From Patella vulgata (lineage: Eukaryota > Mollusca > Gastropoda > Patellidae): DNA of 64,000 nucleotides. Below are positions 1 through 11,904 of this stretch, piece after piece. Both the position numbers and the translations under genes were made by a program. The notes beneath the pieces were generated by a model, which searched no databases, was not told the origin of the DNA, and was given only the letters and a program-made list of their open reading frames with translations. The stretch lies in the NCBI RefSeq assembly GCF_932274485.2, contig NC_065879.2, positions 37,132,436 to 37,196,435 on the forward strand. Reading direction: 5' to 3'. Numbering within the stretch: the stretch's first letter is position 1; every line of letters begins with the position of its first letter.

Positions 1-2358
1 GTGCTGGTGGTAAAATGACGATCTATATACCCAACTATTTATTACAGGTAGGTACCTCTTTCTTTATTGTCAAATCATACTCCATACCCAATATAGTACA
101 GTGTTCCTGACTCACAAATTAGATGATCTTAGGAAGAAAACAGGCTAACAAATTCTTATACTGATAAAAAATCACTGATATGTACTTTAAGAGCACACAA
201 TAAAATTAAGGAGAGAACATAAGCCTGCCGCACACTATGTGACAACTTAAGTGACAAGTTTGGTGACAAATATCACCACAATGTAAGTGGAGTAAGCACA
301 CTTCACAACAACTTTGGTGATCACACAAAAAAAAACCTATGTCACTTGAATTAATATTTTTTGGTACATGATGATCAGGCGGTGGTGTAGCCGTCTTAGT
401 TCAACACTGTTCGAGTGCAGTGCATTTTTAGTATTCTAAGTAATGAGCTGAAATTGGGCGACTCTTGTATGTATAGAAAACAGGCTAAGTGAGGATGAGT
501 CCAGAAATATTTCAGAGAATCCTAAATATTAAGTGCACACATTAAGCGAGTTTTTGATTTTTCATTGTTGGCGACTGAAATCGCCTATGTCGTTGCCTAG
601 TGTGCACCAGGCTTTACATTAGGAATTGTAATTGACAATTTCTAGGAGTAAACATTGGGCGATTAGTATTACAAGAAAATTGTGGTCTAAGGGGAGACAA
701 TGCAATCTAATAGTTATCTCCCTTTACACATTATATTAGTTAAAAACTTTGTTATAAAGTATTATATTATTATATTACAGGAATGGGCATTAGTGAAACA
801 ACAGATAACTCTATTAGATAAAAGCTGTGGTGCTGAGCAGAATGACACACATATTATATTACAGACAAGTTTAACTGGTTGTAATACCAAATATATTCAG
901 ATAGATGATAATTATGTCTTCTCTAATGCTGTAAGTTTCCTTTTCGTTCACATATCTCTTTAAACTCATCATTATGAACTGTTTTTACGTAATTGAGCAC
1001 AATAGAGTATAAAAAAAAATTTTGTAATAGCCTTGTAAAGCTATTCAAATTTGTATTAGAATATTATAACGTGTCCATGTGGTGTAAAGCATAAATCATG
1101 TGCTATAGAATATAATATCTGTCATTGAGTCAAATGGTGTGGTTTCAATACCAGGCTTGCACTTGACCAGGAGTAGGGTCTCCTGCCTGACCTTATAGGT
1201 TTTTCATGATTTTCTCCCACCGCTGAAAGACAACTTCACGCACAAGTGTAAAAATGATCCCAAGTAAACTGAGGACAAGAAATTGAGTAAAAGTTTTAAG
1301 AGATATTTATGTTTGATTTAGATTGTCATCCATGCTGCCAGTGTCACTGATAATTTGTTAGAAGATCTCGGAAGTGGTTGGATGGATCCGACAGAAATGT
1401 CTGGGTCTGGAACCAATGATGACAGTCCTGCTACTTATGTTGATGATGAAGATTACCAATCACGTAAAGTTGAAATAGATGTCCAATGTGAACAAACTAT
1501 TGCCCCACCTTCAAGAGTTAGTAAAGAAGTTTCATGTTTCTTATTGTTACAAATGTATTTGAGGAGAAAGTTATTGAGTTGCTAAAATACTTGCTCATTC
1601 AAAAAACTTCAAATATTTCAAGAATCGCCTATTTATTTATACATTCTAATTAAATTATTTTTAGTTCTTTTATTCAGATAGTCACGCCATTAATATCTAA
1701 AACCAAAGTCAGAACTATTGAAAATCCTACTTGTATTAGAAGTATACTTTAAATTTAATTTTATTTCTTTTTAATTTTTTCCACCAGAAGCCAGACACAA
1801 GCATTGTAACAGACAATACTGATTATAAACTAGAGTTGTTTGCATCAGAGTTCTTCGCCAATCCTCTAAAAACAGCCTCATCATCACCCGTGCCAATTGC
1901 TGTTGATACAAGAGTCTATATACAGGCATCAATTATAAGTGGTACATAATTTTAAAATTATTTTGTTAAAATACAATCTTTATTAAAACACAGATCCCAT
2001 TTCGTTTCACATTTCAACATTATGTTTTACATGTCTTCACAAAATCAGGATCTGGAAGAGTTATTAAATAACCTGCGGTCTGGGTGATATGAGGGATTAG
2101 CCAATCATATGGTCTGTTCAGTAGAGTTCTTATCGTGCAGAGCGAAGAACCATTGCTAGAAAACAAAACAAAGCAAAAGTTGTAGTTCGAATAATTGAGG
2201 TCATTGGATCAAAAGTCGCCTGTATGACCCCTGACGCGACCTTCAAATACAACCTGTGGGATCTTTATGCAGTGAAGGCCATCAAAAGTATAAGAATATA
2301 CATCTGTGTTTAATCAGATTGGTTTAAATAGATTTGCCAAACCTAGATGGCATACCTA

Positions 2359-2398
<40 letters not shown>

Positions 2399-5300
2399 GA
2401 TTACAACACTGTTTACAGGAATCTGATAGCAGAAGCATTTGGTTTGCAATTGTCTTTTGTGTGGCTGGCACCGCTAATAGAATTATGTGTGGTTTGGAGG
2501 TATTTGGTATTCATTAATAATAAACAAAATCATGATGCCAAATTTTATGGAGTGCAGAACCTAATAATTTCTGTTTCAATTGCGTTTTCACTTCATTGAC
2601 TCTATGGTTGTTTCAGACATACCGCTTAAGGTAGAAGTTAAGAACTGCTGGCTAAGTCCATCTGATTCAAAGGCAAGCAAAAGTTTGATAGAAAATGGTG
2701 AACAGCTAATTATTAATGGGTAAGATTATGATGGAGATTTGGAATTATATGATGGTAAAAACTAAGATGACTTCTGCTTGTTGGATTATTAGACGTTTCA
2801 CGCATGCTTTTATATACAGTCTTCAGAATGTCTTGAGCTTATACAATCATATATTTAAAAATCCCAATTCAATTACAAAGTACCAATAATGAATTTTTTG
2901 ATTTTCTTCTATTTTGTAGGGGGGGGGGGGGCAGTTTTCATGCATTGTAAATTAAAGAGAATTTAGTTATTCAGACAAACAATTCAGTTAGATTGTTCTC
3001 TTAAATTTTTACTCATAAATAATTAAATCTTGGGAAGGGGGGGGGGGGGTGTCATGCACTTTAAATTAAAGAAGATTTAGTTAGTCAAACAAATAATTCT
3101 TTTAGATTTCTCTCTTAAACTGTTATTCATAAATAATTGAACCTGGAAAGCTAATAAGTGTTTAATGTTTGAACAGGTGTGCTTATGATGAAAGTCTTCA
3201 CTGGAATAATTTCAATCCTGGTGGAAGTGCAAATAAACACTACAGACATCTTGATCCATACAGTCGATTTAGTTTTCCTCTACGTGATTATTTCAATGGG
3301 CAGGATACATATCTGTATTGTGAACTATCTCAGTGTCAGATGCATGTCTTAGACAGCAGTATTGATATACCTCAGGTACTGTTGTTTATATCTACATTTT
3401 ATTCCAGTTTCTACTAATTTATGTAGGTGTATAATACCAAATGTATTTTAATATCTTTCATTTAAACATCAAGTTTTTCCAGCCTGCGAGCTGCGCTTGC
3501 TCCCAACTTTGGCCGAGAAAGTTCTTCAAGATTTTCCGTCATTTTTTTCACTTGTCAGTGGTGCAGGACTGAGGGCCTGAGAAGGACAGCGGTCTAGTCG
3601 ATCGGATGGGACAAATAAATAAGGTCCTGTGTATGCATTGGTGTGAATGTGAAAGAAACCTTGATAGTTGGAATTTGATATAAGTGTAGGCTGTAGTGCC
3701 GCTGTCCAGACAAAATTTTCCTTATAGCACACTGCAAGGTGTATGCTGGCCTTTATTAAACAAGTCGGTGCAAGAGGACCTAAAACCCCATTTCGTTTCA
3801 TTTTTCCACCCTGGTTTTCCCTTATTAGAGATGAAGGCTGTAGGGCCTGGTTCAGAACAACAACTTGTCATTTGGACAGAACGAAAAACCTAGCTCCTGT
3901 GTACACGTAACTACATGAATTATAATTTGATATTATCAAAATGATATGTAGTTCATTCGTTTGGACTGTAAAATGTTTTTTCTATTTTTTTAACCCTATA
4001 AACTCCTCCCCTAAACTGGTGTTTTACCACTGGTATCTGTTACTGGGCAAATGGTAAAAAAATAATTCTTAGAAGAACCACATGTTATATGTTTCTGATT
4101 AGGGCATTGGCAGTACTTTCTATAAGGGATCAGTTCGTTGACCCCACGTGCATAAACTTTGACCTTGACCCCTTTTTTGTCTGACCTTGACCCCCAAAAT
4201 AAGTTTAACTTTTCCATTTGGCCTCAAACAGGTCACAGAGATTATAAGCTGGTAGGTTTTTTTAGTAAGATTCAAAGAAAACAACTATTTTGCCACAAAT
4301 CTGTGTATTATTCATAATTGTGGCATTAAAATCAAAAAAGTTATGAGACATCAAAAATGATAAACATTGGGAAAAAATACAGCAACGAAGGTTTAAGTAT
4401 GCACATAGTAGTAATTGTGATTTAATGAGTGGATTTAAAGATAACAAAATTAAATATCACAAATATATGATTAGAATTAAAAAATAGAGACATAATCAAG
4501 TAATTATGCAAATGACCTTTGACCCCACTATTGACCTTTGACTCAATGGGTTGACCTTTGACCGGACACACTGACTTATGACCCCAAAATTAGTATTTCT
4601 ATACTATTGCTGTTAAAATGTTACCCACAGCTGCTATTATGCAAATACTATAGCATTTGTCATAAGGTAAACACCTTCCCAAAGACAATAGCACTTTTTT
4701 ACACAGAAATATGAAAGTAGGCACAAGGCTGATAAGAAAAATTCAGAAGGAATACATAAAATCAAATAGATACATGTACATAGGTCTAGGAAAATCATGC
4801 AACGATCAATAATTATAATACAGTATTAACAATAAATATAGCAATGTCAAAAAATCTTCTATGTTGTCTAGTTTTCACCCTAGTTGAAACAGATCAAGTT
4901 CCATTGTGCCAACTGTCAACTCATGAAACTCCAGTTCTAGGTCTCGAGTAAACTTTAGTATACTGGGCTCTGTGTCTATACACTGTTCATGCTTCCATTC
5001 TTCTGTGCTAATATTATGACTAATCTTCTCATGACGACAAGGCTGGGATGCAGATGGCTGTGTTCTCTTCAATGGTGAATTTTCTTCAGAAGAATTTTCT
5101 GCATTGGAATGTTTCAGTGTTGATCGACGCCTTGACCTGGTGGTACATGTACTTTTGTTATTCTGTTGCACCAAAACTTCCTCAACAATATCTTAGGCCT
5201 ACCACTATTTCCATCTTCAGATATGGACCTTCAAATATAAATAAATAAATCTAAGGCATTCAGTACAATAAAAAAAAAAAAATAACAAAAGACTTCTACA

Positions 5301-8300
5301 ATGAGTAACATTTGGTAAAATAATTGGAAAGAGGAAGATCATAAATCAATATTTTATGCTAGTAGTAGTAGATCTAGGCATACAATCTAAAGTTGTAGAA
5401 CATTTAGACAGTTTTGGTTTATACTTGTTTCGGATGTAAAAACATGTACATTATACTTAACAAACAAAACTCACTCATCCAAATCAATGCTTGTATCAGT
5501 AGGCTACCATAGGCATAAGCCTAAAACATCATCACCATGTCCATGTGTAGTATCTTCAGCTGAGGTTGAAGGCCTAAAAAAAATCAAATAAAATTAAATA
5601 AGACACACATAGGGTACATGTAGAACACAGAAGGCTAGTCAGACAAGCTTTCATTTGGAATTTATAATAAAATGTAATAATGTATGTATATCATTTATGT
5701 TTATGGAACGAAAAAAACCAAACGCAAACTGACAATAATTAGTGGCCAAGCCTTTTTGAAATTTAATACTAAGCGTGGGTTTCTGCATTTCATATCAATA
5801 GTCTAATTGAAATAGAAAACATCTCCTCTTCATCAAGGGCAGCCATTCACACGTATGACGTGGCCGACTAGCTGTCAAAATGCCATTACATTTTAGGCCT
5901 ACATATTTGGGCTAATTTACCGATAATTCGATGCTAAATGGATATTTCATGCTAGAAATGGGCATACAATCTACAATTAAATAATTATCATCATCAAGTA
6001 AAATAGTAAACAAAAGTCACTCAAATAGTCAAATCTAAATCGGGATCGATTCTCTCGTTGACAAATTCTTCGTCGGCCGATAGGTCACCTCTTTGAACTT
6101 CATCGGCATCGCTCACAGTCACATATTCAAGATCAGACGTGTCTAATCAATGCAAAACTTAACAACACTACTATTCTTAATTTTCGGTTTAATACTTTCT
6201 CTTTTAGACACAATAAACTAAATTTTTACGGCTATAAAATTGAAGTATAAGTACACAAAATAATAGGACTTCTGCTCTAAATAAATAACATGACGTCATT
6301 TGTTTACGGTCACAGAGTTATCCATCTTTGCTAGAATCTAGACTCGTATAACACGACTTCTATGTTGAATAGTCACCCGTTCTTAGTCTCATTTCAAAGG
6401 GAATTTTCGTGGCTTTCGAATGATATAAATTATATTCGTTTACTATGAATACTTTTTCGGATATGACGTGATTAATTTATCGATCGCCGGCGATCGATTT
6501 TAAGAAGGGAGGAGTTGATAGGGTTAAAGTATATGGAAACTGATATCTGTGCGTTTTGTATTTATGTTATGTTTTATATTATTGTAGTGTTCAGCATCAC
6601 CCAGGGAACATTGTAACCAACATCTACCTGGAGAATTATCACGAGCTGCCAATACCCATAATACAGCTTATAGTAAGATACTAGTGATAGGACCCATAGC
6701 AATCACAGGTATCCCACTTTCTTCAGGTGAGTTACATACCCTCTTTTCTCATCATTCGCCAGGTAAATATCTAGCCAGTCACATACCCTCTTTTCCTGTT
6801 ATTCTTGCAGAAAAGGTTCTGGAAGTTGAATAGTTACGCTGAAAAGCTAGTTGCCCTTCATTGGCTATGTGGAAGACAGGGTAGTAGAGAGGCTATATTT
6901 TTCGACTTAGCCCCTATGTATGTGAATAAACTCTTTGGAGTCTATAAAAAGAGATAGAAATGGGGTTTAACGTCCACTCGACATACAGTAGACCAGTTTG
7001 GGACTAACATATGGTTCAATTTTATTTCAATAATTCGCTTGCGCATAGGGGTCTTTAGCAGGGGGATCACGTGGCTAAGTGGGTAAGACGCTAGCTCGCT
7101 AGCCTGGAGGTCGGGTGTTCGATCCCTGCATGGGCCGAGAAAGTTCATCCAGATTTTCCGGCGTGATTCTCCCTTGTCAGTGATGCAGGACGGAGGGGCT
7201 GACAAGGAAAGCTGTCTAGTCGTTCGGATGGGACGAAAAACCGAGGTCCCGTGTACACATTGGCGTGCACGTAAAAGATCCCTTGGCAGTTGGAATTCGA
7301 TATAAGAGTAGGCCGTAGTGCCGCTGTCCGGGCAAAATTTCCCTCATAGCACACTGTATGGCGTATGCCCGTCTTTATTAGCCCAGGTTAGGAGCAGAAC
7401 AGTAGGACGTTAAACTCCATTTCATTTCATTTCACGGGTCTTTAGCAGAGGAAGGAAACCAGAGGACCCGGAGAAAACCAACGAGGTTCGACAGGCAACC
7501 ATACTCTTTGTCACGTACAACCGGGGAATCAAAACCAAATATCTGTGCTAGACCACTGAACTTTTTGTCAAGTGGTCACAAATGACTTTTAGACATAATG
7601 TAGATGTACCGAAGACAAACAGTCTTTATTATAAAATATATGGTAGATATTTTATTTACCGGGTACAATTCAGGGCATAAAATGCTTAGAAATGACTTTT
7701 AGACATAATTTAGCGCTTTAAAAGACAATCATTTTTATAGGCCCACATGAAAATGTGATCGTATATTCCTGTCGATTCCGTCCGTTGTCCACAATTTCTT
7801 GTTAACACTCTACAGACTACATTTATTATCTGATCTTTTTGAAATTTATATATGTTGCTTACATTAGTGAGACGAAGAGGATTATTTAATTTCAACAATT
7901 TCTGTTGATTACTTCTAGAGTTATGGTCCTTGTTTCACTTTGTAGAACCTTGTGTTTCATTGCCTGGCAACCTATTTTTTTTATTAACATTAATATTTCC
8001 TTTATTGAACTGTTCATAGTTAATATATATGTTAAATATTGTATTTACAGGAGACAATTCGGGGTATAAAACAGATGGAGCCACTAGCTCTACTGAAAGT
8101 AATAATAATCAGCCTCAACAAAGTGTTATTATAGAGGGTTTAGATTCGGAGACAGTTGTTGGTATTGCATTTGCAGCATTTGCGATTGGTATATTGTTGA
8201 CTGGTACATTGTGGTTCATACACACACATACAGGTAAGAAGAAACAATAGTTTAATACCTCAATTTTCGTACAGTTATTGCCATAATAAATGTTCACTAT

Positions 8301-9351
8301 AAAGTTTAAGACCATATACTATCACTGGTACATTTATTGAACAACATGATTTGATGTATAAGTCATTTTGGTTCCTTGTCATTAATTTCTGATATGAATT
8401 CTGTAACTAAATTAACACCTAGTGCCTACATTTATGATAATGGTTATAATCTTTTGTGAACAACATCATTGATTTAGTTGTATTTCATAAAAAAAAAACA
8501 TTTTTGAAATAAATATGTTTTAAAGTTAGTCTCAAAGCTCTGGATGGAAGAGGACTCTCGCAGAACGTTTATTATATTTAGGAATCTTCAATATGCTACC
8601 CAGAAGCGGACGTAAAATACAACTAACACTCACATGCTACCCAGACATAACTCTATGAATAGAGACTATTAAATAAAGAATCAAGTAGGCCAAGTACCGC
8701 TCATTTTGGGAGACATGTCAATTTCGTGTAATTGTATCAGTATTCAAATTGAAAAATAAATCCACTGTGTCCTCCACATTTATAAATAAAAAATAAATAT
8801 GGTAAAATGAGAAATCAAAGTAAGAATTCCTGTAAAATATTTTTGTTTTCCTTTGTGTGTCTAGTTAAACGAGTTTATTCATAAATTTCCGCATATCTCT
8901 GATTGAACAAAAATAGTAACACATGATAAAAAGCAGACGAAATTAAACTGTAACATCTACATGTAGCAGTGCTAAAAAATCTAAGAATGAATTGAAAACT
9001 AAAGAATAATAAAATTTGATCATATTCATATAGTAATTTGTTATGAATTAAAGTAAAATCTTGTTATTTGGGTGTTTTATGTTGAAACTGAAAAACTGCT
9101 AATCAATTTTTGAATTTGCTAATCAGATTTAGCAAAATTAGACTTTTGATCAACTTCAAAAAATTATCGACAGCCCAGGTCCCACAGCAATCTATTATTA
9201 TTTATTAACACTTCTTTAATATGGAATAATAAAAAAAATCAATAATTATATTTTTTTTTTAGGACCAGCCAAACATGTTTTAAGTTCTCATGGGTCAACA
9301 GAAACAACAGGAGAAATAACACCAAATACACAGCTACCAATGTCTGCCTAG
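1..9351 (+). CDS. TGFBR3: Betaglycan (TGF-beta receptor type III) homologue, C-terminal part, nine exons
   Basis: Betaglycan is a cell-surface proteoglycan that presents TGF-beta family ligands to signalling receptors. Exons by splice consensus and unbroken phase are 1-47 (partial), 781-930, 1322-1516, 1788-1941, 2617-2719, 3177-3375, 6588-6726, 8051-8233 and 9263-9351 (stop TAG), giving 418 residues in the window. The first exons read as the ZP region (ITLLDKSC...LTGC, then FSNAIVIHAASV), parallel to human ITLSDPTC...LSGC and YNSIVIQV. Exon 1322-1516 carries SGW and SGSG beside acidic residues, where human betaglycan has its glycosaminoglycan sites. The ZP end shows CSASPREHC and a hydrophobic ILVIGPIAIT patch. 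The membrane helix in exon 8051-8233 (VVGIAFAAFAIGILLTGTLW) nearly copies human TGFBR3, followed by HTHTG. The tail ends LPMSA, resembling the human small-residue C-terminus and possibly a class I PDZ ligand. The 5' end lies outside the window. The first exon is the least certain; the rest are strong. Confidence 0.93.
221..614. repeat. MITE-like element with about 17-bp terminal inverted repeats
   Basis: The left end reads AAGCCTGCCGCACACTA, and the reverse complement of the right end reads AAGCCTGGTGCACACTA, two mismatches apart. The interior is non-coding and contains several GTGACAA words. The target duplication is unclear (ACAT on both sides at best), so the superfamily is undecided. It lies in a TGFBR3 intron. 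Confidence 0.5.
1120..1275 (+). repeat. SINE family 2 fragment
   Basis: Degenerate copy of the second SINE family (best copy at 46020-46276). It retains the stretch around the B box, GGAGTAGGGTC, the TTTTCTCCC block and CCACCGCTGAAAGAC. It lies in the TGFBR3 intron between exons 781-930 and 1322-1516. Confidence 0.5.
2361..2396. repeat. (CT)n microsatellite
   Basis: About 17 CT units with one interruption near the right end, in a TGFBR3 intron. The bases around it (1942-2616) show no exon in frame with the neighbouring exons. Confidence 0.9.
2919..3150. repeat. Two-copy tandem duplication, each copy starting with a 13-G run
   Basis: Unit 1 starts with a G run at 2919-2931 and unit 2 with a G run at 3037-3049, a period of 118 bp. 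After the G run both read TCATGCA followed by TAAATTAAAGA, TTTAGTTA, CAAACAA and ACTCATAAATAATT or a close variant, ending shortly before TGFBR3 exon 3177-3375. Confidence 0.8.
3500..3803 (+). repeat. SINE family 1 copy, 5' head lost
   Basis: It matches the complete family 1 copies at 7062 and 27829 from the GGCCGAGAAAGTTC block through TTGGAATTTGATATAAG, the GTGCCGCTGTCC block and the 3' end CCCCATTTCGTTTCATTT. The tRNA-like head is missing or unrecognisable. It lies in the long TGFBR3 intron 3376-6587. Confidence 0.75.
3994..6523 (-). mobile_element. piggyBac-like DNA transposon, internally deleted, in a TGFBR3 intron
   Basis: Both ends are flanked by TTAA (3990-3993 and 6524-6527). The ends read inward CCCTATAAACTCCTCCC and CCCTATCAACTCCTCCC, 16 of 17 identical; TTAA duplication with CCC ends is the piggyBac hallmark. 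On the minus strand an acidic segment around 6030-6145 (SDLEYVTVSDADEVQRGDLS) and an open stretch at 4875-5174, which ends TEPSILKFTRD...LELEFHELTVG, resemble the acidic N-terminus and pre-catalytic region of piggyBac transposases. I see no DDD catalytic core, so at 2530 bp this looks like a deletion derivative. The left part holds repeated TGACC-type words at 4140-4200 and 4513-4563. Confidence 0.75.
6953..7565 (-). repeat. SINE family 2 copy, split by a family 1 SINE
   Basis: The minus-strand copy starts with the 3' end (GAAATGGGGTTTAACGTCCAC), passes the CATATGGTTCAATTTTATTT block, is interrupted at 7049-7448 by the inserted SINE, and resumes with GGAGGAAACC-like sequence and TTGTCACGTACAACCGGGGA before fading near 7565. 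It lies in the TGFBR3 intron 6727-8050. Confidence 0.75.
7062..7435 (+). mobile_element. SINE family 1, full-length, with 13-bp target duplication
   Basis: The direct repeat GGGTCTTTAGCAG flanks it at 7049-7061 and 7436-7448. The head is tRNA-like: A box TGGCTAAGTGG and B box GTTCGATCC. A conserved body follows (GTGCACGTAAAAGATCCC, TTGGAATTCGATATAAGAG, GTGCCGCTGTCC), then a CATTT-repeat tail. It was inserted into an older family 2 SINE. Confidence 0.9.
7735..7960 (+). repeat. Repeat A unit (GCCCACATG...CCACAATT... type)
   Basis: One or two degenerate units of the family seen in longer tandem form at 18205-18815 and 42600-43560. Shared words are CACATG-AAATGTG-TCGTATATT, GTCCACAATT, CTTGTTTCACTTTGT and CTAGAGTTATGG. 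It lies in a TGFBR3 intron and is non-coding. Confidence 0.65.
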
Positions 9352-9645
9352 TTTCTTACCATTACCTCACAATCATTTATGCTGTCGTTTGAGAAGCGCG
9401 GCAATGCAATTATCTTCGGAGATACGGGTAGATGTCTGCTGTTAGACTGATATACTGCTGAAAGTGGATAAAGCAGACAAAACAGCATTAAGACACATAA
9501 TGATTTGTAATGTTTTAACCCTTGAAACTTTTCTTCTAAATAATCTATTATTATAGACTGAATCGTTAGCCAGCAACATGATTCTTTAATCCTACGCAGC
9601 AATTATATAATTGAACAGTCTTGATCAAGCGATAGGAGCCAAATG

Positions 9646-9651
9646 AATAAA
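9646..9651 (+). terminator. Candidate TGFBR3 polyadenylation signal AATAAA
   Basis: First AATAAA after the TGFBR3 stop, about 295 bases downstream. Further AATAAA words occur between 13480 and 13730, so a much longer 3' UTR is possible. Confidence 0.35.
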
Positions 9652-10636
9652 CACGTATTATTTTATGTGAAAACTAACAGACCGGACTGTCAAAAACCCT
9701 AAATTCTCAGGAGTTCGAAAAGTTATACTTGCGGGTTTATTTTACGTGTGAACTAGTGTCATTCGTTATTTTAACGGGTGATAACTGATTTGTGAATTTG
9801 AATATTTATTATTCAGTTAATTTGTTTGTTTCATAAACAGACGCTTAATGTGATTTTACTCAAAAGTGTTGAGCGTATAGAGGAGGTAACCCCGAGAGGA
9901 TTTCTTCAAATCAAGTGATACTTAAGGCAGCAGTGATGGAAGACACGTCTTGACAGACGTGTTTTTGGAAAAGGGTACTCGATTACCTCGCAGAACACGA
10001 GTAAATTCTTCTTATTCTCTGTACGTGTATTGTGTTGTAAATTACGGGATTTTGTTGTAGAACTATTTGAAGAGAAAACCATGTATTGTACCCTTGATAC
10101 CGGTATGAAATATATATATCAAACAGACAGTGCAGATTATATTATCTGGGAACTGTATTTAATATGACTATAACTACTTCAGGGATTTTGTATATCAATT
10201 TGCTGGTTAAAGAACGGGTGAAAAATATAACTACAGCTAAATTTTGTGTGTAATGGTGGATGAGTGGCCGATAGTTTGGCCAGTGCTTTACTTAGGGACA
10301 GTTAAACCTTGGGGGTTTTTTTAAAGGAAAAAAATACACTTCAATATCAGTTTTTTCTTTTCAGATTTTCTCGAGAAATAATTAAGAAGAAAGAAACCAA
10401 TATTTTTTTATTTGTAAATTGTAACCTGTTACCTCAAAGACTTAAACATGTAAAGCACAATTGAAAACATAAATTCTAGTTTTGCTGACAGAGTTACTCA
10501 GGGTGAATAATTTAAAACTATTTTAGTTTTAGTTAAAACAAATGAAAAGTCATAATCTCAGATTTCATTGATATGTTGTTTAGTTAAACTAGCTTGGCTT
10601 TTGAATGAAAACAGTTAAAAAGAAAGCGACAGACCC

Positions 10637-10755
10637 AAATGAAATGGGGTTTAACATCATACTTTAAAGCACTAACTTGGCCAATGAAAATGGGCATACG
10701 TGTCCACCATGCAATGTACTATGAGAGATACTTTGCCCTGACAGTGGCGCTACTG
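10637..10755 (-). repeat. SINE family 1, 3' fragment
   Basis: AATGAAATGGGGTTTAAC followed by GGGCATACG, CCATGCAATGTACTATGAG and CTTTGCCCTGACAGTGGCGC matches the reverse complement of the family 1 3' half. The rest of 9652-11904 shows no gene or other recognisable element; it is AT-rich and short on open frames. Confidence 0.7.
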
Positions 10756-11904
10756 TAATAAATTTGAAGTTTTGTTTAATTTGCTGATTGATTAAGTATC
10801 TATATGATGGTTTTTGCGCAATGATTTCCATAACTGTGGTCCAAGTCAAATTTTATGATTTGGAGATCTCTTATAAATAGATTTTCAATTTTAATTTTCT
10901 TTTACAGTTAAACAGTTAAGAATCTATGTCATTGATATTTAATTTTAAAAATATCTTTGAAATCTTGGGGGTTTTCTTCAGAATAATTTGGGTCTGTTGC
11001 CGACTATGAAATAAGCCATGATTCACCTGCTAAGTAATAATACCAGCTTTTATACATGTTAAAAGAGAAATAAAATATTTCTCTCGGTTTTAGCAACATG
11101 ATACTATGCTGCTATGTTAACTAATTTATTCTTTTAGTATATAAATTCTGTTAAGAGCTGCACCCTGAGAATTTTGCTATACATGTGTACTATATATTAA
11201 GGGGGCGAGACAATGAATTGTATAGTGGTAATAACTAAGAGAGAGGAAAAACATCTAAAATCTACTAATTGTGAACTATGAGCCTGTTAACTATTGTACA
11301 TTTTACACTGTACTTTCATTTTGTTGTAAGATTAATTAGGATCAATTGGTATTACTATTGGTGGAATAATTATAGGTATTTAATGTTCGAAGAGAATGCT
11401 AATTATTGTACTCACCCGGTGAATTAAAGGGACATCAGAAGATATAGGGTTGTGAGAAAACCCTACATAGTTTCCCTGGTGGCCATTAATCCTATCCATT
11501 ATTCTCTCAATAATCTTCTGAGTTTGGTGTTTTATTAAATATTTAAACACTTTTCTTAAATTGTGAGCCCTTCACCAATATTTAAGATAAGATTTTTAGA
11601 TCTGGCTTTATTAAGAATTGTTTGTATTATGTGGGAATTAGATGGAAACCACCAGCAATTGACAATGTCTGGATTTTGTCCAGTTATTCATTTCCACCAT
11701 GATAAACTTATGTAAAGTGCATACTTTAATAACATGTAAAATGGCAGCTGAAATTATAATCTTGTAATGTAGCAGATGTGAAGTAAGTTTATCTACACTA
11801 GGCTTAAAGTCAATTTATCGTGGAGCAAAAATGCACAAAATAGTTTCAAAATTTAAAGATCAAATAAGTTTGTTAAAAGAAGTGTATTGTGCAGTCCAAT
11901 ATGA

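Noticed and set aside
7081-7135. Possible tRNA gene in the SINE head (also 27839-27900 and 46020-46100)
   Set aside because: A and B boxes are present, but the sequence runs on into SINE body with tail and target duplications; the cloverleaf stems do not close well.
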